Virus record (IMG/VR): IMGVR_UViG_3300006810_000108
Location: 1 to 41,906 of that record
Origin: a virus
Direction: 5' to 3' (one strand)
Length of the DNA stretch: 41,906 nucleotides
Positions 7,317-13,994 of the stretch are shown here, one piece after another. The notes beneath the pieces are model-generated. The model was given only the letters and a program-made list of their open reading frames with translations. It did not search any database and was not told where the DNA came from. Position 1 is the stretch's first letter. Each line of letters begins with the position of its first letter. Position numbers and translations under genes: made by a program.

Positions 7317-7431
7317 CCCAAGCATCGCCGTTTCGGAACTTGGCGGTAACTAACTAGCGATGCGTGGGAATTAGTAAGAGGCTCGTGCAGGTTTACCTGG
7401 ACGGGTAACAGCGGCTCTTTGCGTTTTTTTT
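7317..7431 (+). ncRNA. Candidate structured RNA with terminal T-run
   Basis: Two helical domains are visible. Domain 1: CCCA-A-GCATCGC (7317-7328) pairs with GCGATGC-G-TGGG (7357-7368), 11 pairs with one A-G mismatch, enclosing a 28-base loop. Domain 2: AAGAGGCT (7376-7383) pairs with AGC-GG-CTCTT (7410-7419), enclosing the hairpin CAGG-TTTA-CCTG (7388-7399). Eight T follow at 7424-7431. It lies after a terminator and before the replication genes and has no coding potential I can support. It could be a small phage RNA, an origin-linked transcript or a replication primer. No known RNA family recognised. Confidence 0.5.
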
Positions 7432-7516
7432 AACATTTTCCGCCAAAACGATCAATTTATGATTGAGCTAAGAACCGAAGAAAAGAACTTACGACTAAAG
7501 GTAAAAGATTTTCCCA

Positions 7517-7548
7517 TGAGCGTTATCGCTCACATTTACTTCGTAAAT
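7517..7548. other. Two adjacent perfect hairpins near candidate origin
   Basis: TGAGCG-TTAT-CGCTCA at 7517-7532 and ATTTAC-TTC-GTAAAT at 7534-7548. The core TTACTTCGTAA of the second recurs at 7756-7766, just after the 24-bp repeats. They may be protein sites or folded single-strand signals of the origin; there is no T-run, so they are not intrinsic terminators. Confidence 0.5.
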
Positions 7549-7565
7549 AAGTAAGAAAGAATAGG

Positions 7566-7766
7566 ATGCAAAAAACAAACGACAAAATTCACGAACCAAC
7601 ACGTTTGGCTTTAGATTTTTGGATCATAGACAATAAGAAAACATCTCATATCGTTAGGCTATTACGAACACCGCCAACAGTTGACCCCTATTTCCTGGAG
7701 GAAAGACCCCCCTCTTTCCTGGAGGAAAGACCCCCCTCTTTCCTGGAGGAAAGGATTACTTCGTAA
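7566..7766 (+). CDS. Doubtful 66-aa reading frame spanning the 24-bp repeats
   Basis: Open from ATG 7566, with AGG only two bases upstream. The C-terminal third is simply the translation of the DNA repeats (PSFLEER repeated every eight residues). The N-terminal part has no recognised domain. Because 24 is a multiple of three, the repeats keep any frame they start in open, so the frame may be passive. It is kept only because it fills the space before the replication initiator; the DNA repeats are the more convincing feature. Confidence 0.25.
   Translation: MQKTNDKIHEPTRLALDFWIIDNKKTSHIVRLLRTPPTVDPYFLEERPPSFLEERPPSFLEERITS
7691..7753. repeat. Three tandem 24-bp palindromic repeats (candidate iterons)
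   Basis: TTTCC-TGGA-GGAAA occurs at 7691-7704, 7715-7728 and 7739-7752 at an exact 24-bp spacing, the copies separated by ACCCCCCTC. Each copy is a perfect inverted repeat, six pairs in copies 2 and 3. Tandem sites directly upstream of a putative replication initiator, followed by an AT-rich palindrome, resemble iteron origins. An operator array is the alternative. Confidence 0.6.
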
Positions 7767-7770
7767 TTGT

Positions 7771-7789
7771 TATTTATTAATAATAAATA
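7771..7789. promoter_or_regulatory. AT-only palindrome before the replication initiator
   Basis: TATTTATTA-A-TAATAAATA is a perfect inverted repeat with nine-base arms, made only of A and T, 14 bases before the ATG at 7804 and 17 bases after the 24-bp repeats. It could be a DNA-unwinding element of an origin or an operator for the replication operon. Confidence 0.5.
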
Positions 7790-7803
7790 GGTAGAAAATT
7801 CAG

Positions 7804-8940
7804 ATGCATGACAAAAATGAAAAAATCGACAAGAAATTATGGTCGAAAGTTAGTGATTTTTTGATGTGGGATTACAGGCCCTATTTTAAAAAAAATAGTT
7901 TAGAGAGTTACTTCGATGCTTTTTCTAGCTTTGAGACTGCCCATATTTTGACCATAATTCTAGCCGCATCCTTTGATAATCAAGCTCAAGGTAAAGGTTT
8001 CTACGCTGAAAAGGGATTAGGAGAGTTCTCAAATAGGCTTTACAAGATTCTAGGTCCTAATGGAGTAAGAAAAAGGCTTATGCTCTTAGCACGTTATTGG
8101 TTTATTTCCTGTGACAATTCACGAATCGTCAAAATGCCCAACGGGAAAAGTCATCGTGAAAAATGTTTGATTTACCCAAACGCGGCATTTCAAATCATGT
8201 TTGAAGCCAGACAAACCAAAACCAAAAACAATTTCAAGAGATGCTCCGTGGCGATTGGCGATAACAGGGAGGAAAATCACCAAGGTTTAGGCATTACGGT
8301 AAAGTACGGTTATGGTGAATACCCTAATTTTAAAATAGAAGATTTAAATTATGGGGGCCAAAATACTATAGATTATCAACAAAAGACCGCCGAAAACGCT
8401 GAAAAGAAAGCTAACAACGACAAATGGCGTAAATACAACGAAACTTTTGTCGCTTGCGCCGCTAATTTATGGCGTGATGCAAGATCGCGGCTAGGTTTTG
8501 GTCCTGACGTTGCGCCATGGAACGAAGAAACGTCCAAATTAGGCTCCGCACAACGTGACCAAAGGAAAAACCTTACTAGCATATTTGAGAGCCTGGGCGG
8601 TACCGTTGCGGCCCTCTCATGGTACGTATATGTTTTGGGGACACCCCAACTAGACGAAAAGGGTAAATTGGCGTTTGATCCGAAGATACCGCACCGCCAA
8701 TATAAAGGTTCCGACATGAAGCCGAAAAAGTTCGCGAATGAAATATCTGCGATTATTGCCGATGAAGATTTTAAATATTTATCAACGACCGGCTGGCCCC
8801 AAGCCAGAAAACTATTACTTAAATATTTTAGCGAGGAAATTTTAGAAATCGGGCCGAAAGACGGACAAGCTTATAGTGTGAAAGTCGGTTACGTTTTCGG
8901 AGAAAAAAAGTTACCAAATTTACCCAATCAAAACGTTTAG
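7804..8940 (+). CDS. Putative replication initiation protein
   Basis: 378 residues. No catalytic motif recognised. Residues about 40-125 are helical and could form a winged-helix DNA-binding domain (segment from LTIILAASF to ARYWFISC). The middle (about 195-260) is charged. The protein stands first in a replication operon, just after repeats and an AT-rich palindrome, and 13 bases before the primase gene. Many phages place their origin-binding or helicase-loading protein here, lambda O being the classic case. The assignment rests mainly on context. Confidence 0.45.
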   Translation: MHDKNEKIDKKLWSKVSDFLMWDYRPYFKKNSLESYFDAFSSFETAHILTIILAASFDNQAQGKGFYAEKGLGEFSNRLYKILGPNGVRKRLMLLARYWFISCDNSRIVKMPNGKSHREKCLIYPNAAFQIMFEARQTKTKNNFKRCSVAIGDNREENHQGLGITVKYGYGEYPNFKIEDLNYGGQNTIDYQQKTAENAEKKANNDKWRKYNETFVACAANLWRDARSRLGFGPDVAPWNEETSKLGSAQRDQRKNLTSIFESLGGTVAALSWYVYVLGTPQLDEKGKLAFDPKIPHRQYKGSDMKPKKFANEISAIIADEDFKYLSTTGWPQARKLLLKYFSEEILEIGPKDGQAYSVKVGYVFGEKKLPNLPNQNV

Positions 8941-8953
8941 GAGAAAATGCGAA

Positions 8954-9856
8954 ATGGGCAAAAAAACTTATCAGTCTCCCAGCTCCGGAGAAATCGAAAA
9001 CTATTTAACAGCTCACGGGTATACCTTCAAGCGTTATTCGTCCGGATCAGGACACGACAATCTTAAATTAGAAAAAGCGCCATGTTGTGGACACAAGCTG
9101 AGCTTTTCGATAAACCACGTTACCGGACAATTTGAGTGCTGGCATACTGAATGTAGCAAAAGAGGTAATTGGGTGACTTTGAGAAGAATGTTAAACGATC
9201 CGCTTCCATTTGATAAGCAAATCGTAAATTTCAAGCAAGACTGGAAAGACTTTTTCCAGATGCAACAACGTGGACCAGTCACGAGAAATAAATATCCTAA
9301 AGTTTTAAAGTATTTACATGATCGAGGAATGAGCAACGAAACGCTGGACGCTTTTCGAGTATCGAATAAATATGATACAGCCGTGCGGTTTCCCATGTAC
9401 GCCTGGCAAAATGGCGTTTGGGAGATGGTAAACGCAAGAATAATTCAGGTTATTGGGGAAAAGAAAAACTGGTTTGATATAACGGGTGGGCCTACTCATT
9501 TGATGATAGGCAATCATCTAATGGAAGAATCTAGCGAGAAAACTATATATATTTTTGAGGGTCAATGGGACGTGTTAACAGCGTACGAACTTGGAATGAG
9601 AAACGTATTTTCGTTGCCCAACGGCGCGAGTAGCGTTAAACAGGAAATGCTGCAATATATTCCCCAAGATTGGGGTATCTGTATATGTGTTGACATGGAC
9701 CCATCCGGAGACGCATGCGCTGAAAAGTTTTTTAATATGTTTGGTACGCGCGTATCGCGAATACACATGCCATATAAGGATTTAAATGATTGGTATAAAG
9801 AGGAGCCTTCTTTAACAAAAGAGGAAGTTATAAGCCGTCGATCCTACATGATATAA
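8954..9856 (+). CDS. DNA primase (zinc-binding and Toprim domains)
   Basis: 300 residues, AGGAGAAAA ribosome site. An N-terminal zinc-binding module has C44/C45, H47, C62 and C67 (CCGH ... ECWHTEC). The Toprim domain has E202-G203 with D206 (IYIFEGQWDVLTA) and D247-x-D249 (CVDMDPSGDACA); the later KDLNDW motif is also typical. This is the primase half of a T7 gp4-like enzyme, making RNA primers on the lagging strand. The TAA stop at 9854-9856 is followed in the same frame by an open stretch leading into the helicase gene, so primase and helicase may derive from one fused gene. Confidence 0.85.
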   Translation: MGKKTYQSPSSGEIENYLTAHGYTFKRYSSGSGHDNLKLEKAPCCGHKLSFSINHVTGQFECWHTECSKRGNWVTLRRMLNDPLPFDKQIVNFKQDWKDFFQMQQRGPVTRNKYPKVLKYLHDRGMSNETLDAFRVSNKYDTAVRFPMYAWQNGVWEMVNARIIQVIGEKKNWFDITGGPTHLMIGNHLMEESSEKTIYIFEGQWDVLTAYELGMRNVFSLPNGASSVKQEMLQYIPQDWGICICVDMDPSGDACAEKFFNMFGTRVSRIHMPYKDLNDWYKEEPSLTKEEVISRRSYMI

Positions 9857-9922
9857 GCAAGAGAGAAAAAATATAGAAGGATTAAAAGAAATATTTCAGA
9901 GGCAGAAAAGCAAAGGCCTATC

Positions 9923-10654
9923 GTGGAAACTCCATTTGCTGGATTAAATCAGCTTATGGGAGGGGGATTTTTTCCCGCGCAGATGACAAGTATATTAGCC
10001 GCCTCCGGAGCTGGAAAGACAACTCTGGTAAATCAATTAGCGGTTTTTACTGCGAACAAGGGGGTAAAAATTGGGCTAATTTCTTTAGAGGGGTCCGAAA
10101 GGGAACTAGACGAAAAACTAGACAGAACGATTACCGGGGTAGTGGGTGAGGGCTCCGACGAAAACGTGCTTAAAAACCTGCTTGTAAGTTCGCTAAAAGG
10201 CAAATATGTTTCCCATGCACAGATTTTAGAAGAGTGCAATATCATGGTTTATGATGATCGGTGCAAGATTGTGATTGTTGATAACTTGGACTATATCACT
10301 AGCGGCATAGATCAGAAAAAATATGAATCAACAGCGGCTTTGATGGATTTGACCGATAAAGCCAAAATTCATCTAATACAGCTTTGGCAATGCAATAAGA
10401 ACGATCCAAATAAGCGGGTTAATTCTGGAAGTCAAAAGGGAGAAAGCCGAATATTTCAAGATTCGCACAATTATATAAGCATGAATCAGAGATATCCAGA
10501 CGGCAAAGAACTAGAAATGGAAAAAAACAGGGAAAAGGGACGGGGAAAGTTTTTAATCAATTTAGATTATGATGAAAAAACAAACACGTATATTGAAATT
10601 ATCGAGAATAATACTGAAAAACAGCACAATTTAAAACTATTAAATTTACAGTAA
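9923..10654 (+). CDS. Replicative DNA helicase, DnaB / T7 gp4 C-terminal type
   Basis: 243 residues from GTG 9923, with AAAGG eight bases upstream. Walker A is AASGAGKTT (residues 26-34), the motif 1a glutamate is in SLEGSE, Walker B is IVIVDNLDY (D120), and the QLWQCNK strand and the SGSQKGESR segment follow, as in hexameric RecA-fold helicases. It starts directly at the helicase core. The frame is open upstream to 9857 in phase with the primase, with no ATG, GTG or TTG before 9923 in that interval. The likely job is fork unwinding together with the primase. No DnaB N-terminal domain is present. Confidence 0.82.
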   Translation: METPFAGLNQLMGGGFFPAQMTSILAASGAGKTTLVNQLAVFTANKGVKIGLISLEGSERELDEKLDRTITGVVGEGSDENVLKNLLVSSLKGKYVSHAQILEECNIMVYDDRCKIVIVDNLDYITSGIDQKKYESTAALMDLTDKAKIHLIQLWQCNKNDPNKRVNSGSQKGESRIFQDSHNYISMNQRYPDGKELEMEKNREKGRGKFLINLDYDEKTNTYIEIIENNTEKQHNLKLLNLQ

Positions 10655-10698
10655 CGCCTTTTTGTTATACGTTTTTATATCGGAAGTAGCCATTTTAC

Positions 10699-10797
10699 TG
10701 CGGGAAACCTGACGGGGTTTAAGGGTGTCGCCGCCGTCGAGGTAGGCACAAGCGTTTCAGCGAAACGGTGCTGGGTGTTTTGGGAACCAGCCCCGCA
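10699..10797 (+). ncRNA. Candidate multi-helix structured RNA / cis-regulatory leader
   Basis: A closing helix TGCGGG (10699-10704) / CCCGCA (10792-10797) encloses the hairpin AAACC-TGACGG-GGTTT (10705-10720) and a stem GCAC + CGTTTC (10746-10758) / GAAACG + GTGC (10762-10771) with an AGC loop and a three-base bulge. CTGG (10771-10774) could pair with CCAG (10787-10790), competing with the base of the previous stem. The stretch is visibly richer in G and C than its surroundings and lies 22 bases before the ATG at 10819. This could be a riboswitch-like leader, a free RNA or a protein-binding element. No known family recognised. Confidence 0.5.
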
Positions 10798-10818
10798 TTT
10801 AAAAAAAAGGGAAAAAAG

Positions 10819-11166
10819 ATGGTTGATAATCCTCTAACAATTGCTTTGTTTGAGAGCTTCAAACATTGGGGATCAAAAGATAAAATATATAAAAAAACTT
10901 ATAAAAAGTTAGCTGAGCCATGTTTTGATATTATTTTAAGTGCTTTTGACGAATTAAACATACACACGCCGGGGCAATACGACTGGTGGTGGACTAAAGA
11001 GCATATGAGATGGAATAAAAGCGTACCGGATCAACAAAAAAGATTTGTGCATGAATTAATGTATATATTTCTGACAAAATACGCACGGGGGGAATTGCAT
11101 GATGCAACAAGCAAAGGAAAAAAGGCAAAAAGGGCCAGGGCGAATGAGGTTAGAGCCGTCATTTGA
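10819..11166 (+). CDS. Hypothetical protein downstream of structured RNA
   Basis: Start set at ATG 10819 behind AAGGGAAAAAAG; a longer in-frame extension would run through the structured RNA and is less likely. 115 residues, basic, with a Trp-rich centre (YDWWWTKEHMRW) and a Lys/Arg-rich C-terminus (KGKKAKRAR) that could bind nucleic acid. No family recognised. It overlaps the next gene by 68 bases in another frame. Confidence 0.55.
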   Translation: MVDNPLTIALFESFKHWGSKDKIYKKTYKKLAEPCFDIILSAFDELNIHTPGQYDWWWTKEHMRWNKSVPDQQKRFVHELMYIFLTKYARGELHDATSKGKKAKRARANEVRAVI

Positions 11167-11308
11167 AACGGTCATTTTCGGAATAAAAATTCCAAAAAAT
11201 ATAAAAGATGATTTTGAGTCGATAGCTAAAAAAATGGGTTTAAATTCTTCGCATTTAGCAAGAATAATAATAAAAAATTTTGTCGAAAAAAATAAATTAG
11301 TTAGCTAA
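11099..11308 (+). CDS. Ribbon-helix-helix-like DNA-binding protein
   Basis: 69 residues, GGGGGGA ribosome site. After a basic N-terminus, residues about 24-65 show a beta-strand (ETVIFGIKIP) followed by two helices (NIKDDFESIAKKMG and SSHLARIIIKNFVEK), the usual ribbon-helix-helix order. This suggests a small dimeric repressor or auxiliary transcription factor. It overlaps the preceding gene heavily and sits at the start of the accessory region. Confidence 0.55.
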   Translation: MMQQAKEKRQKGPGRMRLEPSFETVIFGIKIPKNIKDDFESIAKKMGLNSSHLARIIIKNFVEKNKLVS

Positions 11309-11428
11309 ATTGTATTCTTCTTCTTCTTCGAGTATCTCTATCGTTTCAGCAATAGATAGGCACAACGAACAATAATAATATATTCCTATTTTATAAACCT
11401 CTGAAGTACATACTAGGCATGTAATCAT
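11297..11428 (-). CDS. Zinc-ribbon miniprotein 1 (43 aa)
   Basis: Minus-strand frame from ATG at 11428 to TAA at 11297-11299, with AAGG upstream. The peptide has two Cys pairs, C4-x2-C7 (MITCLVC) and C20-x2-C23 (YYYCSLC), the spacing of a small zinc ribbon, followed by an acidic run (LEEEEEY). The stop overlaps the end of the convergent RHH-like gene. Two other small proteins in this region share the paired C-x2-C design. Function unknown. Confidence 0.55.
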   Translation of the reverse strand: MITCLVCTSEVYKIGIYYYCSLCLSIAETIEILEEEEEYNLAN

Positions 11429-11513
11429 CTTTAAAAACCTTTTTTTTTTGAAAAACTGATTAGATGATTATATATTATAAAGTAATTTCCATTTGTGATT
11501 GATTGATTTAGGG

Positions 11514-11666
11514 CTATGAAAACGATCGTATTTTACGGTCGTTTTTTTTTACTAAATGATAATTTTTAGAGATATGACAACGTAGACAATGCCAATAATA
11601 AGCCGTTGTATCCTCTTTTTGCTCGCTATATTCTTCCATTTTAAGTTTGCAATAAAAGCAAATCAT
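11514..11666 (-). CDS. Zinc-ribbon miniprotein 2 (50 aa)
   Basis: Minus-strand frame from ATG at 11666 to TAG at 11514-11516, with GAGGGG upstream. C3-x2-C6 (MICFYC) and C27-x2-C30 (WHCLRC) form a likely zinc ribbon; the C-terminus is basic (KKNDRKIRS). The hairpin at 11521-11543 falls inside its last codons, which is odd if that hairpin is a terminator. It is tandem with zinc-ribbon 1 and divergent from the membrane-protein gene at 11804. Confidence 0.5.
   Translation of the reverse strand: MICFYCKLKMEEYSEQKEDTTAYYWHCLRCHISKNYHLVKKNDRKIRSFS
11518..11553. terminator. Strong hairpin with flanking A/T runs
   Basis: AACGATCGTA (11521-11530) pairs with TACGGTCGTT (11534-11543) with one G-T wobble and a three-base loop. 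A-rich sequence precedes it and a T-run follows, so it could stop transcription from both sides. It overlaps the 3' end of zinc-ribbon gene 2. Confidence 0.55.
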
Positions 11667-11714
11667 TGGTTTTTTTCCCCTCTTTCAATGAAAAACATAA
11701 CATTAATTACTAAA

Positions 11715-11732
11715 ACGTTAAACAAAATGCAA
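11715..11732. promoter_or_regulatory. 18-bp shared element in divergent region (copy 2)
   Basis: Identical to 5448-5465. It lies between zinc-ribbon gene 2 (minus, starts 11666) and the small membrane protein (plus, starts 11804), in a divergent setting equivalent to that of the first copy. Read on the minus strand it gives TTGCAT, then 17 bases to TAATTA, a possible promoter for the zinc-ribbon genes. Confidence 0.5.
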
Positions 11733-11803
11733 TATTTCCTAATATGTGGTAGAAATTTTAGAGAGAATGTGAATTTACCATTGAATCACAAGAGGGGAAT
11801 ACA

Positions 11804-11983
11804 ATGATAAAAACAGGATTTTATATTTTTTCATCCATATCCTTAACTGCCTCATTGTTATACAGCTATTACATGAAGTCAACAATCATACAATCGGTAG
11901 CGTTATATGCCTCAATTAGTATGATTTGCTCTTTTTTATCTATAGTTGACGCAGCGATTAACTCAAAAAACGAAAAACATTAA
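11804..11983 (+). CDS. Small two-span membrane protein (59 aa)
   Basis: ATG 11804 with AGAGGGG upstream, TAA at 11981-11983. Two hydrophobic segments (about residues 5-23 and 30-49) with a short polar turn between them, and a charged C-terminus (NSKNEKH). No signal-peptide cleavage motif is obvious. It stands alone after the second divergent regulatory region. Superinfection exclusion is a common role for such proteins, but here that is only a possibility. Confidence 0.5.
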   Translation: MIKTGFYIFSSISLTASLLYSYYMKSTIIQSVALYASISMICSFLSIVDAAINSKNEKH

Positions 11984-12045
11984 AGTAATGAAAAAAACGT
12001 ATTAGCCGCGGTAAAGTTGTAAACGGTTGATATTTGGAGCTTTTT

Positions 12046-12663
12046 ATGGATGATAAAAATAAAAAAAAAATATTGCCGCCGTACGTAGTTAGCGACAAGG
12101 GTAAATCAATTGTCGATTGGGACGCGCTCACCAGAATGTATTTAGATCAAACTCTGACGGCGAAGGATTTTTTAGAACAGTTCAAAGGTATCGACATAAC
12201 TAAGAGAAAAACGCTGGAATTTTTGAAAAGATGGGAAGTCGAAAAAAATAAACAATGGATTAAAAATTATACGATCCGCAGAAACGTAAAAAAATTGTCA
12301 GAAAATGAATTAATCGATCAAAATACTATTTTGCGTCGGATCGAGTTTTTAAAGACACGTCAAGCGGTCGAAGATCACGAAGCGGCAGAATGTGTAAAGC
12401 ATGCTTTGCTTGAAAAAGTGAACCGGGGCAAGGTCAGTACAAATGAACTTGCTGTTATTATTAAGTCACTAGAAGTTGTCCAAAAAATCCAACGTATTTC
12501 GCTCGGTTTGCCGCCAAGCGGCAGCTCCGATGAAAAAACAAAAAATTCAACAGAGGAACAAAAAACAAAAAATTTAAATGCTGAACAGGACATTCCTACC
12601 TTTATCGTTGAAATGAATAAAAACGGAAAATTTAAACGTCTTAAACCGACAAAAAAACCATGA
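12046..12663 (+). CDS. Putative terminase small subunit
   Basis: Start set at ATG 12046, six bases after GGAG; the upstream in-frame TTG is less likely. 205 residues. The N-terminal region (about 20-55) contains DWDALTRMYLDQTLTAKDFLEQF, the usual helix-turn-helix layout of phage small terminases, followed by KTLEFLKRWEVEKN. A helical middle and a basic tail ending KPTKKP complete it. Such subunits bind the packaging site and load the large subunit. The large subunit lies 5.8 kb downstream, separated by accessory genes, so a DNA-binding regulator remains an alternative. Confidence 0.5.
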   Translation: MDDKNKKKILPPYVVSDKGKSIVDWDALTRMYLDQTLTAKDFLEQFKGIDITKRKTLEFLKRWEVEKNKQWIKNYTIRRNVKKLSENELIDQNTILRRIEFLKTRQAVEDHEAAECVKHALLEKVNRGKVSTNELAVIIKSLEVVQKIQRISLGLPPSGSSDEKTKNSTEEQKTKNLNAEQDIPTFIVEMNKNGKFKRLKPTKKP

Positions 12664-12739
12664 TGATATTATCTTGTAGATTTTTTCGGAACTAATAACA
12701 TATTGCTACGGGAGAAAATATTATCAGCGAGGGGGAAAA

Positions 12740-12985
12740 ATGAAACTATCCTATTTAGTTGATTTGCTGCAAGAAATTTTATATGACGAGGGAAATGTTA
12801 ACGTGGCAGTTATTACACAAGAGGAAACTTGGGAAACTTTTTTGTGCGACCCTAGTTTTAAAATTGACATGGTAGCAGTACCAGACGAATCTGGAATTGA
12901 ATATAAATATTTAGGTTTGTTGTCGGGAAGTCTTTTTAGAAATGATAAAGAAATGGGCAAGCCTAATTTGAAGTTGTTAGAATAA
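12740..12985 (+). CDS. Hypothetical acidic protein (81 aa)
   Basis: GAGGGGGAAAAA lies just before the ATG, a strong ribosome site. The protein is acidic with an N-terminal helix (YLVDLLQEILYDEG) and probable beta-strands after it. No family recognised. It ends at a hairpin shared with the convergent protease gene. Confidence 0.6.
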   Translation: MKLSYLVDLLQEILYDEGNVNVAVITQEETWETFLCDPSFKIDMVAVPDESGIEYKYLGLLSGSLFRNDKEMGKPNLKLLE

Positions 12986-13013
12986 TCTTACAAATATTTA
13001 AATTTGTAAGATT
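12984..13013. terminator. Hairpin between convergent genes
   Basis: AATCTTACAAAT (12984-12995) pairs perfectly with ATTTGTAAGATT (13002-13013) around a six-base loop. The stem is AT-rich with only a weak T-run, but its position between convergent genes fits a bidirectional terminator. Confidence 0.6.
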
Positions 13014-13046
13014 AATAAATGATATGAAACTTATGAATTAAAAATG

Positions 13047-13919
13047 TTAAAAGAATTCTCTTTGCTCGCAATTTTCTAAACGTCTATTCCATTTTTCTAG
13101 CTTACGCTTGTAGTGATTAACTTTTTTATTTTCTCTTTTGCATTCTGGTTTTGGATCGGGCTTTAATTTACAATCTGAATTAATACCGCATATTTCAACA
13201 TCGTTTTCATTTGCATATTCATAGGCCCAATTTTGAAACCCATTTAAAAAAGTAGAACTCAACAGACTGCGATCCACGATATTGCCCCGGCTATTAACCC
13301 CGATAACAATATGATTGTCTTTTCTGGGATTTGATATCGATAACATTGCAGGCCCACCGGAATCGCCAAAACACAAAGCTGTATCGTCGTTAGTATAAAA
13401 ATATTGTCCCCCGGCAATGCCGTTGCCAGGTAAACGAGTTACTTTTGCTAGGCCCCATCTTAATTTTCCATCGTTGCCTCCTCTACGTTGCGACCCATCT
13501 GGACGGCGTGGGTAGATACAGCCGTATCCAGATAGAGTTACTTCCTCGTCAATTTCAGGCGATCGTTTACCTATAGACGCCGGTTTAACATCCATGTCTT
13601 GATTAGTTTTACATAACGCAAAATCGTAACTATATAAATTTTCATAATCGGGGTGATGTTCGCATTGAGCAGAAAATACTTGTTGATTGACTACAAATTC
13701 CACCGGATGGACCGAGCCGTTATTTCTAACACAATGGGCGGCGGTTAAAATTGTACGTTTTCCGACTATTGTTGCGCTACAACGTGAACGCCCAGAACTT
13801 ATATATATTACTTCGGGAAACTCTCCCGCATCTGCTATTCTACCGCCAATTAGTGTCGGTGATTCAACAGATAACGCCCCCTTCGATAGAATAAACAATA
13901 GCAAAAATAATCGTCGCAT
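13047..13919 (-). CDS. Secreted S1 (chymotrypsin-fold) serine protease
   Basis: 290 residues. The N-terminal signal peptide (MRRLFLLLFILSKGALS) is followed by LIGGRIADAGEFPEV, equivalent to the IVGG start of mature S1 proteases. The catalytic triad is H62 (TAAHC), D99 (SYDFAL) and S187 (GDSGGP). The residue matching trypsin position 189 is Ala181, not Asp, so trypsin-like Arg/Lys specificity is not expected. A C-terminal extension of about 50 residues carries several Cys and many basic residues. GAAGGGG precedes the start. A secreted protease is an unusual phage cargo; it is divergent from a secreted nuclease. It probably acts in the periplasm or outside the host. Confidence 0.85.
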   Translation of the reverse strand: MRRLFLLLFILSKGALSVESPTLIGGRIADAGEFPEVIYISSGRSRCSATIVGKRTILTAAHCVRNNGSVHPVEFVVNQQVFSAQCEHHPDYENLYSYDFALCKTNQDMDVKPASIGKRSPEIDEEVTLSGYGCIYPRRPDGSQRRGGNDGKLRWGLAKVTRLPGNGIAGGQYFYTNDDTALCFGDSGGPAMLSISNPRKDNHIVIGVNSRGNIVDRSLLSSTFLNGFQNWAYEYANENDVEICGINSDCKLKPDPKPECKRENKKVNHYKRKLEKWNRRLENCEQREFF

Positions 13920-13994
13920 AATATTTTCCCCTTCAAAAGTTGTAATATTTTGACTATTTTATCACGTCTAATTGATGAGACAATGAGGGATAAG

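Noticed and set aside
7317-7431. tRNA or known riboswitch
   Set aside because: The helices do not form a cloverleaf and no conserved core of a common riboswitch class could be matched.
11589-11807. 72-residue plus-strand frame covering the divergent region
   Set aside because: It is antisense to a better-supported zinc-ribbon gene, runs through the 18-bp shared element, and has no ribosome site or recognisable domain.
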